NCBI RefSeq assembly: GCF_042665075.1 | Contig: NZ_JBHTBR010000002.1 | Location: 1,178,001 to 1,242,000 of the forward strand | DNA length: 64,000 bases | DNA from: Hirschia litorea | GTDB taxonomy: Bacteria > Pseudomonadota > Alphaproteobacteria > Caulobacterales > Hyphomonadaceae | Direction: 5' to 3' | Part shown: positions 19,301 through 27,221 of the stretch, piece by piece | How positions within the stretch are numbered: the first letter of the stretch is position 1 | Layout: each line of letters begins with the position of its first letter | Notes under the pieces: model-generated | Database searches by the model: none | Told to the model about the DNA's origin: nothing | The model's input: the letters and a program-made list of their open reading frames with translations, nothing else | Translations under genes and position numbers: made by a program

Positions 19301-19996
19301 TTACTCGCGTCGGAGTATGCGATCTATCATCATTTTTGCTTTCCAAGTAGCTAAAAAGTCAGCTTTTACTGCTTCTCGGTCATAGGGACCGTCTACCCAC
19401 TCAAGAAAAGTCAAAGGTGTTTCACCTTCCGGTGTCGCTGCAACAAAATCAAGATAGCGCTGGAAAAAGTAGTCCAGCATCCCAGTTTTACCTTCTTTTA
19501 CGTGCAGGTATTTAAACGATAATTGTTCAATTGCCTCAGATATTGGCAGACCTTTACGAAAGTGCATGTACAAAACAGACATGATTCCCGCACGATCCGC
19601 ACCGGATTTACAATGCATGAAAGCGGGATAAGCAATATTATCGAATAGATACTTTGCAGCATGTATCTTCTCACGCGTCGGAGTATCTCTGGAAAACATT
19701 TGAAAATCGACCAGATCAATACAATTTTCATCGCACGCTTCTTTTTCCAACACATAATAACCTTTAGGGCTTTCTCCCCGCAGATTTATAATGGTTTTGA
19801 TGCCCTGCTCTTTTGCATAAGCGGCCACTTGTTTTGGCGAGGGCTGATTTCCACGATACATTTCATCAGATATTTTGTGCAGATTACGAAATTTCAGACG
19901 TAAAAACCCATGATCACCCCACATAAGGTCATGTTTTGCCAATTTACGACCTTCTGGTGTCGAGATATCTCTTGGTTCTTTTAGCTTCTTACCCAA
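19301..19996 (-). CDS. Dual-specificity/tyrosine phosphatase-like protein
   Basis: A 231-residue Cys-based phosphatase. HCKSGADRAG near residue 128 fits the HCx5R P-loop with catalytic Cys and Arg; the upstream INLRGE near residue 72 and the Asp in FQMFSRDTPTR may supply the general acid. The family includes protein tyrosine phosphatases and phosphatases acting on lipids or inositol phosphates. It is divergent from the DUF374-waaA-lpxK operon, so a role in envelope lipid phosphate is possible but unproven. The start is TTG with GAGGA nine bases upstream; the next in-frame ATG is 24 codons later. Confidence 0.8.
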   Translation of the reverse strand: MGKKLKEPRDISTPEGRKLAKHDLMWGDHGFLRLKFRNLHKISDEMYRGNQPSPKQVAAYAKEQGIKTIINLRGESPKGYYVLEKEACDENCIDLVDFQMFSRDTPTREKIHAAKYLFDNIAYPAFMHCKSGADRAGIMSVLYMHFRKGLPISEAIEQLSFKYLHVKEGKTGMLDYFFQRYLDFVAATPEGETPLTFLEWVDGPYDREAVKADFLATWKAKMMIDRILRRE

Positions 19997-20112
19997 AACA
20001 GCATTCCTCTTTCCAGTAGCTTATCCGGCATATGTTTCGTATTTCACACATAGTGGGCCATACTCGCACCCTTATCACGAGTAAAGACTTGTAACTGAAG
20101 ACAAACTAGAAG

Positions 20113-20943
20113 ATGGTCTTGTCCACTCCCGCCAACCTGCAGCGACGAGCAAATGCTACAACAATGATGAAGTCCATTTTTAGATCCGCTTTCCTCCAGA
20201 CGATTCTTGGCTGGATGTTATGGGCTTATATGGCGCTAATGGTGCGCACATCTCGCTGGCAAATTGAAGGCGAGGATGTCCTTAAAGATCACTTTGAAAA
20301 CAATAAAGGTGCGATTTTAGCTGCATGGCACGCCCGCATTTTTGTGATGTCTGTTCTACCCGCTAAAATAACATCTCGCTGGAAAACAGCGGAAAACCCC
20401 ATCTCTATGATTATATCCCAATCACGAGATGGTGCATTTATTACGCAGGCTGCTGTTCACCTCAATCTCAACCCGATTCGTGGATCGGCTGCCAACAAGA
20501 AGAAAAAAGACAAGGATAAAGGCGGCACAGAAGCGCTTCGCCTAGCAACAAAAGCACTAAAGAAAGGCGGCATTGTCTGCATGACTCCCGATGGACCACG
20601 TGGGCCTCGCGAAGAAGCTGGCCTTGGTCCTATCCGAATTGCTCAACTCACAAACACACCTATCATTTTATGGGGTGTTTCCGCCGCGCCATCTAAACGC
20701 ATGAAAACATGGGATAGATTAGTTTTGCCCGGCCTTTTTTCTAAGGGTGCCGTTGTATTCGCTGGACCAATGGAAGTGCCCCGCTCAGGTGATGCCGAAC
20801 AATTGCGCCTTGAATTAGAAACACGCTTGAGAGATGTCACACGTCGTGCCGATGAATTAGCCGGACTTGATGTTTTGCCATATCCTGAAAAAACACATGA
20901 ACCATCTTCTCAAGCCACAGCACACAATGCTTCGGCGGATTAG
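20113..20943 (+). CDS. DUF374 lysophospholipid acyltransferase-family protein
   Basis: A 276-residue membrane-associated acyltransferase homologue with one N-terminal hydrophobic helix. AAWHARIF near residue 75 carries the acyltransferase His (HX4D-like position), SQSRDGAFI and TPDGPRGPREEA follow, as in the DUF374 family that sits next to waaA in alphaproteobacteria. Probably acylates a lipid A or phospholipid intermediate. First gene of a tight operon: waaA begins eight bases after it. The start could be the ATG at 20113 or the ATG pair at 20164/20167; the ribosome-binding sites do not decide. Confidence 0.85.
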   Translation: MVLSTPANLQRRANATTMMKSIFRSAFLQTILGWMLWAYMALMVRTSRWQIEGEDVLKDHFENNKGAILAAWHARIFVMSVLPAKITSRWKTAENPISMIISQSRDGAFITQAAVHLNLNPIRGSAANKKKKDKDKGGTEALRLATKALKKGGIVCMTPDGPRGPREEAGLGPIRIAQLTNTPIILWGVSAAPSKRMKTWDRLVLPGLFSKGAVVFAGPMEVPRSGDAEQLRLELETRLRDVTRRADELAGLDVLPYPEKTHEPSSQATAHNASAD

Positions 20944-20951
20944 GCAATATT

Positions 20952-22250
20952 ATGACGTTAAGCCTATATGCCTACAGTGCCGCCACATGGCTTTTAGAGC
21001 CACTCTCAGGGCACATCCTAAAAAAGCGCATTAAAGCAGGCAAAGAACGTGCATCCCGCCTGCCGGAACGTTTTGGCCGTACAGATATAGTACGACCAAC
21101 TGGAAAGCTGATTTGGATGCATGGCGCGAGTGTTGGTGAAACAGCGATGCTTCTCAGCATTCTGAAATATCTAAAATCCTCTCACCCAGATCTCACAGCC
21201 CTCATCACCAGCCAAACGCTCACATCAGCTGATATGATCGCCGCAAAAGCTGGCCCAAACATCATACACCAAATGGCTCCGATTGATGGACCACGCGCTG
21301 TTTCTCGCTTTTTGGAGCATTGGAAACCTAATGCTGCCATTTTAGCTGAAGGCGAGATTTGGCCAAACCTCATTCTTGCAGCTTATGAGAAGCAAATTCC
21401 GCTAAATCTTATCAACGCGCGAATGACTGTAAAATCTCTCACAAGCTGGAATAAGCGCCGCAGTGCTGCACGTAAACTGTTCAATAGCTTCGATTTCATC
21501 GGTGCAGCGGATACCCCTACCGCTAAGGGCATCGCTAATTTACTTGGACGTGCACCCAATACAGTTGGGAATCTAAAACGCGCAGTCGATGCACCGACAT
21601 GCGACCCACAAGAGCTGGCAAAATGGCAAGAAAGCCTAGATGGAAGAGATTGCTTTCTAGCTGCTTCAACACATGAAGGCGAAGAAGATCTTGCCATTGC
21701 AGCTTTTAAGCAGATCCAACAAACCAGTCCAAACGCCCTTCTAATCCTTGCGCCGCGCCACCCTGAACGCGCCAACGCTATTGGTCGATTGCTTGATGCT
21801 GAAGGTCTTAAATATCAGCAACGCTCCAACGATACACAAATTGGCTGCGCGGCCCCTATTCTCCTTGCGGACACAATCGGAGAAATGGGCCTTTGGATGA
21901 CACTCTGCAAAGCCGTTTATCTTGGCGGTGCGCACCAATCAGGTATTGGCGGCCACAACCCAATCGAGCCTTTAAAACTGCGCAAACCTACTTTTACAGG
22001 CCCGCATAGCTTTAATTTCAGTGACTTGATGAAAGCGCTGGAACCTTGCAATGCCATTTCGGTCGGGCAAAGCGCGAATGAGCTAGGTCAATTTTGGCTG
22101 CAACACACAATGCAAATTGAAAAAAATAATGCCGCAACAGCTGCATCCTCAGCTACACCCAACTGGGAATGTGTTGACGCGGTCTTTTCTGCGGTTGATG
22201 AACCACTCACTCTGACATTAAATGCAATCAGAGCACAGTTGGAGGAGTAG
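20952..22250 (+). CDS. waaA: 3-deoxy-D-manno-octulosonic acid (Kdo) transferase
   Basis: Transfers Kdo from CMP-Kdo to the lipid A precursor at the inner membrane. The 432-residue product has the N-terminal glycosyltransferase block WMHGASVGE near residue 56, LAEGEIWPNL near residue 133 and the C-terminal GGAHQSGIGGHNPIEP near residue 328, all diagnostic of WaaA/KdtA. It is between DUF374 and lpxK; its last codons contain GGAGGAG, which serves as the ribosome-binding site of lpxK. Confidence 0.95.
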   Translation: MTLSLYAYSAATWLLEPLSGHILKKRIKAGKERASRLPERFGRTDIVRPTGKLIWMHGASVGETAMLLSILKYLKSSHPDLTALITSQTLTSADMIAAKAGPNIIHQMAPIDGPRAVSRFLEHWKPNAAILAEGEIWPNLILAAYEKQIPLNLINARMTVKSLTSWNKRRSAARKLFNSFDFIGAADTPTAKGIANLLGRAPNTVGNLKRAVDAPTCDPQELAKWQESLDGRDCFLAASTHEGEEDLAIAAFKQIQQTSPNALLILAPRHPERANAIGRLLDAEGLKYQQRSNDTQIGCAAPILLADTIGEMGLWMTLCKAVYLGGAHQSGIGGHNPIEPLKLRKPTFTGPHSFNFSDLMKALEPCNAISVGQSANELGQFWLQHTMQIEKNNAATAASSATPNWECVDAVFSAVDEPLTLTLNAIRAQLEE

Positions 22251-22253
22251 AGT

Positions 22254-23258
22254 ATGCAAGAACCCGCATTTTGGCGCGAAAGAGATAGAACTAGCCGCGA
22301 CGCCGCGCCACTTGTACGTTCACTCCTTACCCCCTTCTCAATGCTTTATGCATGGGTTGGGCAACGCCGCATTGACCGCACAGAGCCTGAAGCCGTTGGT
22401 ATTCCTGTCATATGTATTGGCAATTTGACCGTCGGCGGTGCTGGTAAAACACCTCTAACCACATATCTACGTGACAACCTCCTAGCAGAAGAAAACATTC
22501 GCGTTGCGACACTCTCACGCGGATATGGCGGCAATCTCAAAGATCCCGTTCGCGTAGACGTAGATCAACACACCGCTGCTGCCGTCGGTGATGAGCCACT
22601 TATGATGGCAACAACAGGTGAAAGCTGGGTCGGAAAAAACCGCCTCGCGACCGCCGAAGCCATGGAACATGCCGGTGTTGATCTTATTCTTCTGGATGAT
22701 GGATATCAAAACCCCACACTCGCCAAATCTGCATCAATCCTCGTCATAGATTCTGCTGCCCCTTTTGGTAACGCATTTGTATTTCCAAAAGGTCCGTTGC
22801 GCGAACCTATTGAGCAAGGCATTCAACGCGCCGATATCGTCGTATTGCTAGGCGATGGACCTGTTCCCACAGAGATTGGCGGTTTTGCTGGGCCTATTAT
22901 GCGCGCACGCATCGTGCCAAGAGAAGCACCTGCTCCTGGAAAATACATCGCTTTTGCCGGTATAGGCCGCCCCGAGAAATTCTTCGATACGCTCAAATCA
23001 TTCCCTGATGTAGAGGTTGTCGAAGGCATTTCCTTCCCAGACCACCATGTTTACAGCAAAGGTGATCTTTCATATCTGCGCCAGCTTGCACGCGCACGTG
23101 TTGCAACGCTCATAACTACAGAGAAAGACTATGTGCGTCTTGGCGAAGATCAGCGCGGTAAAATTCACACTCTGAATGTAACAATCTCATTTGATTCACC
23201 CGAAGATGAGGCCCGCCTCAAATCCGCTATCCTTGCACACATTCCCGCTAGCAAATGA
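22254..23258 (+). CDS. lpxK: Tetraacyldisaccharide 4'-kinase
   Basis: Phosphorylates the 4' position of the lipid A disaccharide using ATP. The 334-residue product has the family Walker A GNLTVGGAGKTP near residue 58, LSRGYGG, GDEPLMMA, LLDDGYQNPTL with the catalytic Asp pair, and a C-terminal TTEKDYVRL. It starts three bases after the waaA stop and overlaps the next acyltransferase gene by four bases (ATGA), so waaA, lpxK and the acyltransferase are translationally coupled. Confidence 0.96.
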   Translation: MQEPAFWRERDRTSRDAAPLVRSLLTPFSMLYAWVGQRRIDRTEPEAVGIPVICIGNLTVGGAGKTPLTTYLRDNLLAEENIRVATLSRGYGGNLKDPVRVDVDQHTAAAVGDEPLMMATTGESWVGKNRLATAEAMEHAGVDLILLDDGYQNPTLAKSASILVIDSAAPFGNAFVFPKGPLREPIEQGIQRADIVVLLGDGPVPTEIGGFAGPIMRARIVPREAPAPGKYIAFAGIGRPEKFFDTLKSFPDVEVVEGISFPDHHVYSKGDLSYLRQLARARVATLITTEKDYVRLGEDQRGKIHTLNVTISFDSPEDEARLKSAILAHIPASK

Positions 23259-24253
23259 CAGACGCAGAGAACAAACCAGCGCCTTCCGATAAAGATGAAG
23301 CTGCTTATAAACGGCGCACCTTTATCGACAGCCGCGCCACCTTCAGAGAGCGAGCGCAATGGCGCGTAGAGGCTTTTGCGTGGGACCATCTATATTGGAA
23401 CCGTTTTTCCAAAATGCATATCGACAAAGCCTCTGATGAAGGCGCAAAATTGATACGCAAACTTGGCCCCATTTTTGGCAAAAGCGCACACCGCACAGCC
23501 ACACGAAATCTGGCAATGTGTTTTCCTGAATGGAGCAAAGCGCAAGTTGAAGAATGCGCCCTCAAATCATGGGAAAATTTTGGACGCATTGCAGGTGAAC
23601 TTCCCCATGTTCACAAAATCCGCGTGGATGGCGATGACCCGCGCCTCACCGTCGAGGGCGCACACCATGTCGATGCCATCAATGCCTTGGGAAAGCCATG
23701 TGTAATTATCTCCTGCCATATGGCCAATTGGGAAGTCATGGCCCAACCGATAACATCACGACTAAAAGATTGCGTTATCACTTATCGTTCTGCCAATAAT
23801 CCCCACATTGATAAACGCATAGCCGATGCGCGTTTGCAAAATTCAGTCGGCACACTCGCCGCCAAAGGAACCGGAACACGCGACCTCATGCGCGCCCTCG
23901 CAAACAAACGTTCTGTCGCGTTGATGAATGATCAAAAATACAATGAAGGCGTGCCAATCCCTTTCTTTGGGCATGAAGCCATGACTGCGCCAGGCCCCAC
24001 GCGCATGGCGCACCGCTATAAAATTCCGCTTCTCCCAATTTCAACGCGCCGCACCGCGCCTGCGCGCTACACGGTTACATTCCACACCCCCATCTGGACC
24101 GACCAAGACATGAGCGCTGATGAAGCAGTTGCCGACACACTCCCTAAAATCACAGCATGGACGGAATCCCAAATCCGCGCCGCCCCCGACCAATGGTTCT
24201 GGCAACACAACCGCTGGCCCAAAGAAGCATGGAAACAAGCTGGGGTGATGTAG
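23255..24253 (+). CDS. Lauroyl/myristoyl lipid A acyltransferase family (LpxL/HtrB-like)
   Basis: Adds a secondary acyl chain to Kdo-lipid A. The 332-residue product shows ISCHMANWE near residue 150, the HX4(D/E) catalytic motif of the family, followed by YRSANNPHIDKRI and a late RWPKEAW. A polar N-terminal extension of about 40 residues precedes the usual start of the fold, and no strong N-terminal transmembrane helix is obvious. Overlaps lpxK by ATGA and ends the lipid A operon. Which acyl chain is used (LpxL, LpxM or another branch) cannot be told. Confidence 0.9.
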   Translation: MTDAENKPAPSDKDEAAYKRRTFIDSRATFRERAQWRVEAFAWDHLYWNRFSKMHIDKASDEGAKLIRKLGPIFGKSAHRTATRNLAMCFPEWSKAQVEECALKSWENFGRIAGELPHVHKIRVDGDDPRLTVEGAHHVDAINALGKPCVIISCHMANWEVMAQPITSRLKDCVITYRSANNPHIDKRIADARLQNSVGTLAAKGTGTRDLMRALANKRSVALMNDQKYNEGVPIPFFGHEAMTAPGPTRMAHRYKIPLLPISTRRTAPARYTVTFHTPIWTDQDMSADEAVADTLPKITAWTESQIRAAPDQWFWQHNRWPKEAWKQAGVM

Positions 24254-24292
24254 GCAATTATCTGCAATAAATGGGTGATGTAAGAACAATAC

Positions 24293-25237
24293 TTATATCG
24301 CCCATTTTAAATCCGTCTTCTCTTCCGATATCGCCCAAAGCTTTGCAGCAGCGTCTTGGTCTAATGCGCAATCATCAATGGAGCACGCATCTATAGCGCC
24401 AATTGTGTCTGCTCTTTTAGTTGGGCCATACAGTTTTCCAGCCTCAACCTCTTTTTCAGTTGCGCACATTACCTCAGGCCAAGACCCCTTCTCAGCTGAC
24501 TGCGCAATAATAGGCGCAATTGCGGCCCATATGATTTTATTGAGAACACCCGCAGATTCATTGATCAAGTTCGTACGTGAGGCTCCCGGATGACATACTT
24601 GAACAACAACCCTGCTGCCCGCAATTTGAACCCGCCGCTGCAACTCATACCCAAACATCATTTGTGCAAGTTTGCTCTGCGCATAAGAATTCCACGCCGA
24701 ATATTTATTATCAAAATTCAGGTCTTCAAACTTAATCCGCTTAAGGCCCATTTTATAGCCATTACTGCCGACGATGACGATTCGACCCGCAGACTTCTCT
24801 ATGCGCTCGTACAATAATCCACACAACAAAAAATGCCCGAAATAGTTCACACCTAGCTGACTTTCAAAGCCATCCACTGTCAGTTTTTGTGTGGGCACTT
24901 GCGCAATCGCGGCATTACATATGAGCGCATCAATGCAAGGAAATTGCTGCAAAACTTCCGCAGCAGCTTCGCGCACCGATTGCAGCACAGCCAAATCCAT
25001 CTGCACGAAACTTACCTTCACATCACGACCAAATTCTTCCTTCAAAGCATTGATCGCTGTTTCTGATTTGGTAACACTTCGATTCATCATCACAACGCTT
25101 GCCCCCTTCAAGAGCAAAGTTCTCGTAGCTTGAAATCCTGCCCCAGAATTGGCACCCGTTATGGCGTAAGTCTTCCCCGAAAGAGAGCCAATTCTATCTG
25201 GCGTCCATCCTTTGGGTCCAAATTTTCTATGTGTCAT
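24293..25237 (-). CDS. Short-chain dehydrogenase/reductase
   Basis: A 314-residue NAD(P)-binding Rossmann oxidoreductase of the SDR superfamily, closest by eye to retinol dehydrogenase-like/oxidoreductase members. ITGANSGAGF near residue 26 is the cofactor-binding motif, LICNAAIAQ near residue 108 replaces NNAG, IVGSNGYK provides the catalytic Ser and YAQSK near residue 185 the YxxxK pair. Substrate unknown. AGGAGG precedes the ATG. Divergent from an AraC-family gene across 169 bases, which suggests control by that regulator. Confidence 0.88.
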   Translation of the reverse strand: MTHRKFGPKGWTPDRIGSLSGKTYAITGANSGAGFQATRTLLLKGASVVMMNRSVTKSETAINALKEEFGRDVKVSFVQMDLAVLQSVREAAAEVLQQFPCIDALICNAAIAQVPTQKLTVDGFESQLGVNYFGHFLLCGLLYERIEKSAGRIVIVGSNGYKMGLKRIKFEDLNFDNKYSAWNSYAQSKLAQMMFGYELQRRVQIAGSRVVVQVCHPGASRTNLINESAGVLNKIIWAAIAPIIAQSAEKGSWPEVMCATEKEVEAGKLYGPTKRADTIGAIDACSIDDCALDQDAAAKLWAISEEKTDLKWAI

Positions 25238-25301
25238 TCAACGCCTCCTAAAGAGAATGGTTATGCTTGATTTGAAATGCTCTTCTCTTTCTTTGCATAT
25301 T

Positions 25302-25319
25302 CATATCATCTCATATCAT
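25302..25319. promoter_or_regulatory. Direct repeat, candidate AraC-type operator
   Basis: CATATCAT occurs at 25302-25309 and again at 25312-25319, ten bases apart on the same face of the helix, between the divergent SDR and AraC-family genes. This is the arrangement of half-sites bound by AraC proteins; no binding evidence. Confidence 0.4.
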
Positions 25320-25382
25320 TACAATGACAGGCGTATTTCTCTCTTATACTTGCCTATTTGTATCACATAGATTGAAACTTGT

Positions 25383-25388
25383 TATAAT
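25383..25388 (+). promoter_or_regulatory. Consensus -10 element of the AraC-family gene
   Basis: TATAAT lies 18 bases before the ATG at 25407. A weak TTGTAT at 25358-25363 could be the -35 with a 19-base spacer. The resulting 5' leader would be only about 12 bases and has no Shine-Dalgarno sequence, suggesting near-leaderless translation. Confidence 0.45.
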
Positions 25389-25406
25389 CGGCTATATCTC
25401 TAAGCC

Positions 25407-26297
25407 ATGAGCAAGCAATATATAAAACAGCTAATAGAACGCAAAACTGACCAATCCGGCCTCATCGAGACTGGCATACAAGGCGTGCAGTTATTTCGCG
25501 TCACCGACTCAATGCGCTGCGCACCTGCGATCTATGAACCTGCGGCGATCGCCATTCTAAGCGGCGAGAAAGAAGCCATTTTGGATGGTCAACACTATGT
25601 CTATGACGCCAATCAATACATGTGCTGCCCAATCACCATGCCCGTTGAAGCTGGCACACCTAATGCCTCAAAAACAAATCCCTTATTGGGCGTCTACATA
25701 TCTCTCGATACAAAAATCATGACCGAGCTCACCATGGAGTTAGAGCGCACATCAGGCACACTCAGACGCCCCAAATCTAGCGCTGCCTTGCCTCCCAGCT
25801 TAACGCTCTCACACTGGGACGCCCAATTCACAGATGCACTTTTGAGACTATTGCAATTAACTGATAGCCCCGAAGATACCGCAATACTTGGCCGCAGCCG
25901 CCTGCGTGAATTATACTATGCCATCCTAAAGGGTGACGCCGGAAATGCGGCAAGGCGCGCCTTTGGCGTTGGCAATGAAATCGCCCGTACAATCGAGTTT
26001 ATATCCTCACGCCTCGACCAAAATATAGACATTGAAGAAATGGCCGAAAGAGCCGGAATGAGCCGCGCCGTCTTCCACCGTAAATTCAAACACGCGACCG
26101 CAATGTCGCCCCTCCAATTTCTCAAATCCATGCGTCTAAACAGCGCTGCAATGAAGATAGCAAGCGGCATGAATATCAGCCAAGCCGCCATAGATGTGGG
26201 CTATGTTAGTCCCTCTCAATTCAGTCGAGAATTTAAACGCCTCTATGGAGAATCCCCCAAAGACTGGAACCATGTCAAACACACGCACGTCATGTAG
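25407..26297 (+). CDS. AraC-family transcriptional regulator
   Basis: A 296-residue regulator. Residues 10-180 match the AraC_N domain (YEPAAIAILSGEKEA, then PITMPVEAGTPNAS and LLGVYISLD); residues 195-290 form the double helix-turn-helix DNA-binding domain (NIDIEEMAERAGMSRAVFHRKFK and ISQAAIDVGYVSPSQFSREFKR in separate helices). Members with this N-terminal domain often control a divergent oxidoreductase gene, which fits the adjacent SDR. The inducer is unknown. Confidence 0.92.
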   Translation: MSKQYIKQLIERKTDQSGLIETGIQGVQLFRVTDSMRCAPAIYEPAAIAILSGEKEAILDGQHYVYDANQYMCCPITMPVEAGTPNASKTNPLLGVYISLDTKIMTELTMELERTSGTLRRPKSSAALPPSLTLSHWDAQFTDALLRLLQLTDSPEDTAILGRSRLRELYYAILKGDAGNAARRAFGVGNEIARTIEFISSRLDQNIDIEEMAERAGMSRAVFHRKFKHATAMSPLQFLKSMRLNSAAMKIASGMNISQAAIDVGYVSPSQFSREFKRLYGESPKDWNHVKHTHVM

Positions 26298-26570
26298 GAA
26301 TAAGGCCTTATTTAACTTAGCCCCCCACATCGTTCAGAATGACGCATCGCACTAATGGTTGTTTTTCAAAACCTCTCCCAGCGTCAACGCGAAAGTTTTG
26401 CTTGTTTGCCGATCAGGACGACACGGACGCGCCCTAATTTCGGTCAAAAACAGCAAAAATTTCTGACTTTTTGCACTTTGATAAATATTTTCTATTTACA
26501 ACTGCCTCCAATTTCCACAACATGCCACCACGCCGACAGCCTAGCGCCCCTATGCGTTCGCCTGTCAGCA
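26298..26570. other. Intergenic stretch after the AraC-family gene
   Basis: No supported gene. A 14-base palindrome AATAAGGCCTTATT lies right behind the AraC stop and could end its transcript. TTGCAC (26471-26476) and TATTTA (26493-26498), 16 bases apart, are a weak promoter candidate for the structured element that follows. Confidence 0.35.
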
Positions 26571-26710
26571 TTGGTGATTACGTGTAATTGTCCGAGGGGT
26601 CAGACGATTACATTTGGTATCATCGGGGAGATGTTGAGGTGTGTGTCATAACTACCTTCATCGACAAGCGAGAAGTTTGGCTGGGCTGGCCGAACTTCTC
26701 GCCCCTCTTT
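26571..26710 (+). ncRNA. Candidate structured RNA, three hairpins
   Basis: Three successive hairpins fold on the plus strand. H1: GGTGAT (26573-26578) with ATCATC (26619-26624), enclosing TGTAATTGTC (26583-26592) with GACGATTACA (26603-26612), loop CGAGGGGTCA. H2: GATG and AGGT (26630-26640) with ACCT and CATC (26654-26662). H3: GCGAGAAGTTTGGC (26668-26681) with GCCGAACTTCTCGC (26689-26702), then CCCTCTTT. H1's two stems and H3 each contain one G-U pair that would be an A-C mismatch on the minus strand, which points to a plus-strand RNA. No open frame fits. No known RNA family recognised. Confidence 0.4.
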
Positions 26711-26793
26711 CAAAATCATATCCGATAAAACGAATATATCCCAAAGCGCATGTGTGTTGGATAAGTTGTGATCTTTAATATTTGGACGCTCTG

Positions 26794-27210
26794 TTAGAGC
26801 GGGTATTTTTTCGCCATAATATCAAGGCTTTGGCGGCAAATATCTTCCAGCACATCCATATCAATATCTGCTAATTTATTGATATATAAGCAAGATTTCC
26901 CAAGCTTATGTTTGCCCAATTTTGCCAACTCGTCTGAAAAATCAAAATATCCGGGCATGATATACACTACCAGATTTGCTTTGCGCGGAGAAAACCCAAT
27001 ACGCAAACTATCCCCTTCGCGCCCACTATCATATTTATAATGATATTGGCCAAAGCCGATCAGCGTCTTGCCCCACATCACTGGCTCATAGCCAGATATG
27101 CGCGTTAAAAATTCAAGCAGAATATATGCGTCCGCCCGCCTAACGTCATGCTCAATCGTCTCGATAAAATCACGTGGATTTAGCGCCGTATCTGGGACAG
27201 TTTTATTCAC
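26794..27210 (-). CDS. DUF1801 domain protein
   Basis: A 138-residue cytoplasmic protein of the DUF1801 (YdhG-like) family, recognisable from MWGKTLIGFGQYHYKYDSGREGD-type sequence around residue 46, then RIGFSPRKANLVVYIMPG and LGKHKLGKSCLYINKL. The biochemical role of the family is not established. It starts with GTG, preceded by GAGGG, 11 bases after the stop of the M23 peptidase gene, so it is probably its operon partner. Confidence 0.82.
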   Translation of the reverse strand: MNKTVPDTALNPRDFIETIEHDVRRADAYILLEFLTRISGYEPVMWGKTLIGFGQYHYKYDSGREGDSLRIGFSPRKANLVVYIMPGYFDFSDELAKLGKHKLGKSCLYINKLADIDMDVLEDICRQSLDIMAKKYPL

Positions 27211-27221
27211 AAAAACCCTCT

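Noticed and set aside
24269..24307. Inverted repeat AAATGGGTGA / TCGCCCATTT between the lipid A acyltransferase and SDR genes
   Set aside because: A ten-base stem with one G-U pair, but a 19-base loop and no T tract; too weak to call a terminator.
26355..26651. Open frame of 98 codons after the AraC-family gene
   Set aside because: Composition is unlike a protein (Cys, Pro and Thr rich), no ribosome-binding site, and it overlaps the structured RNA candidate.
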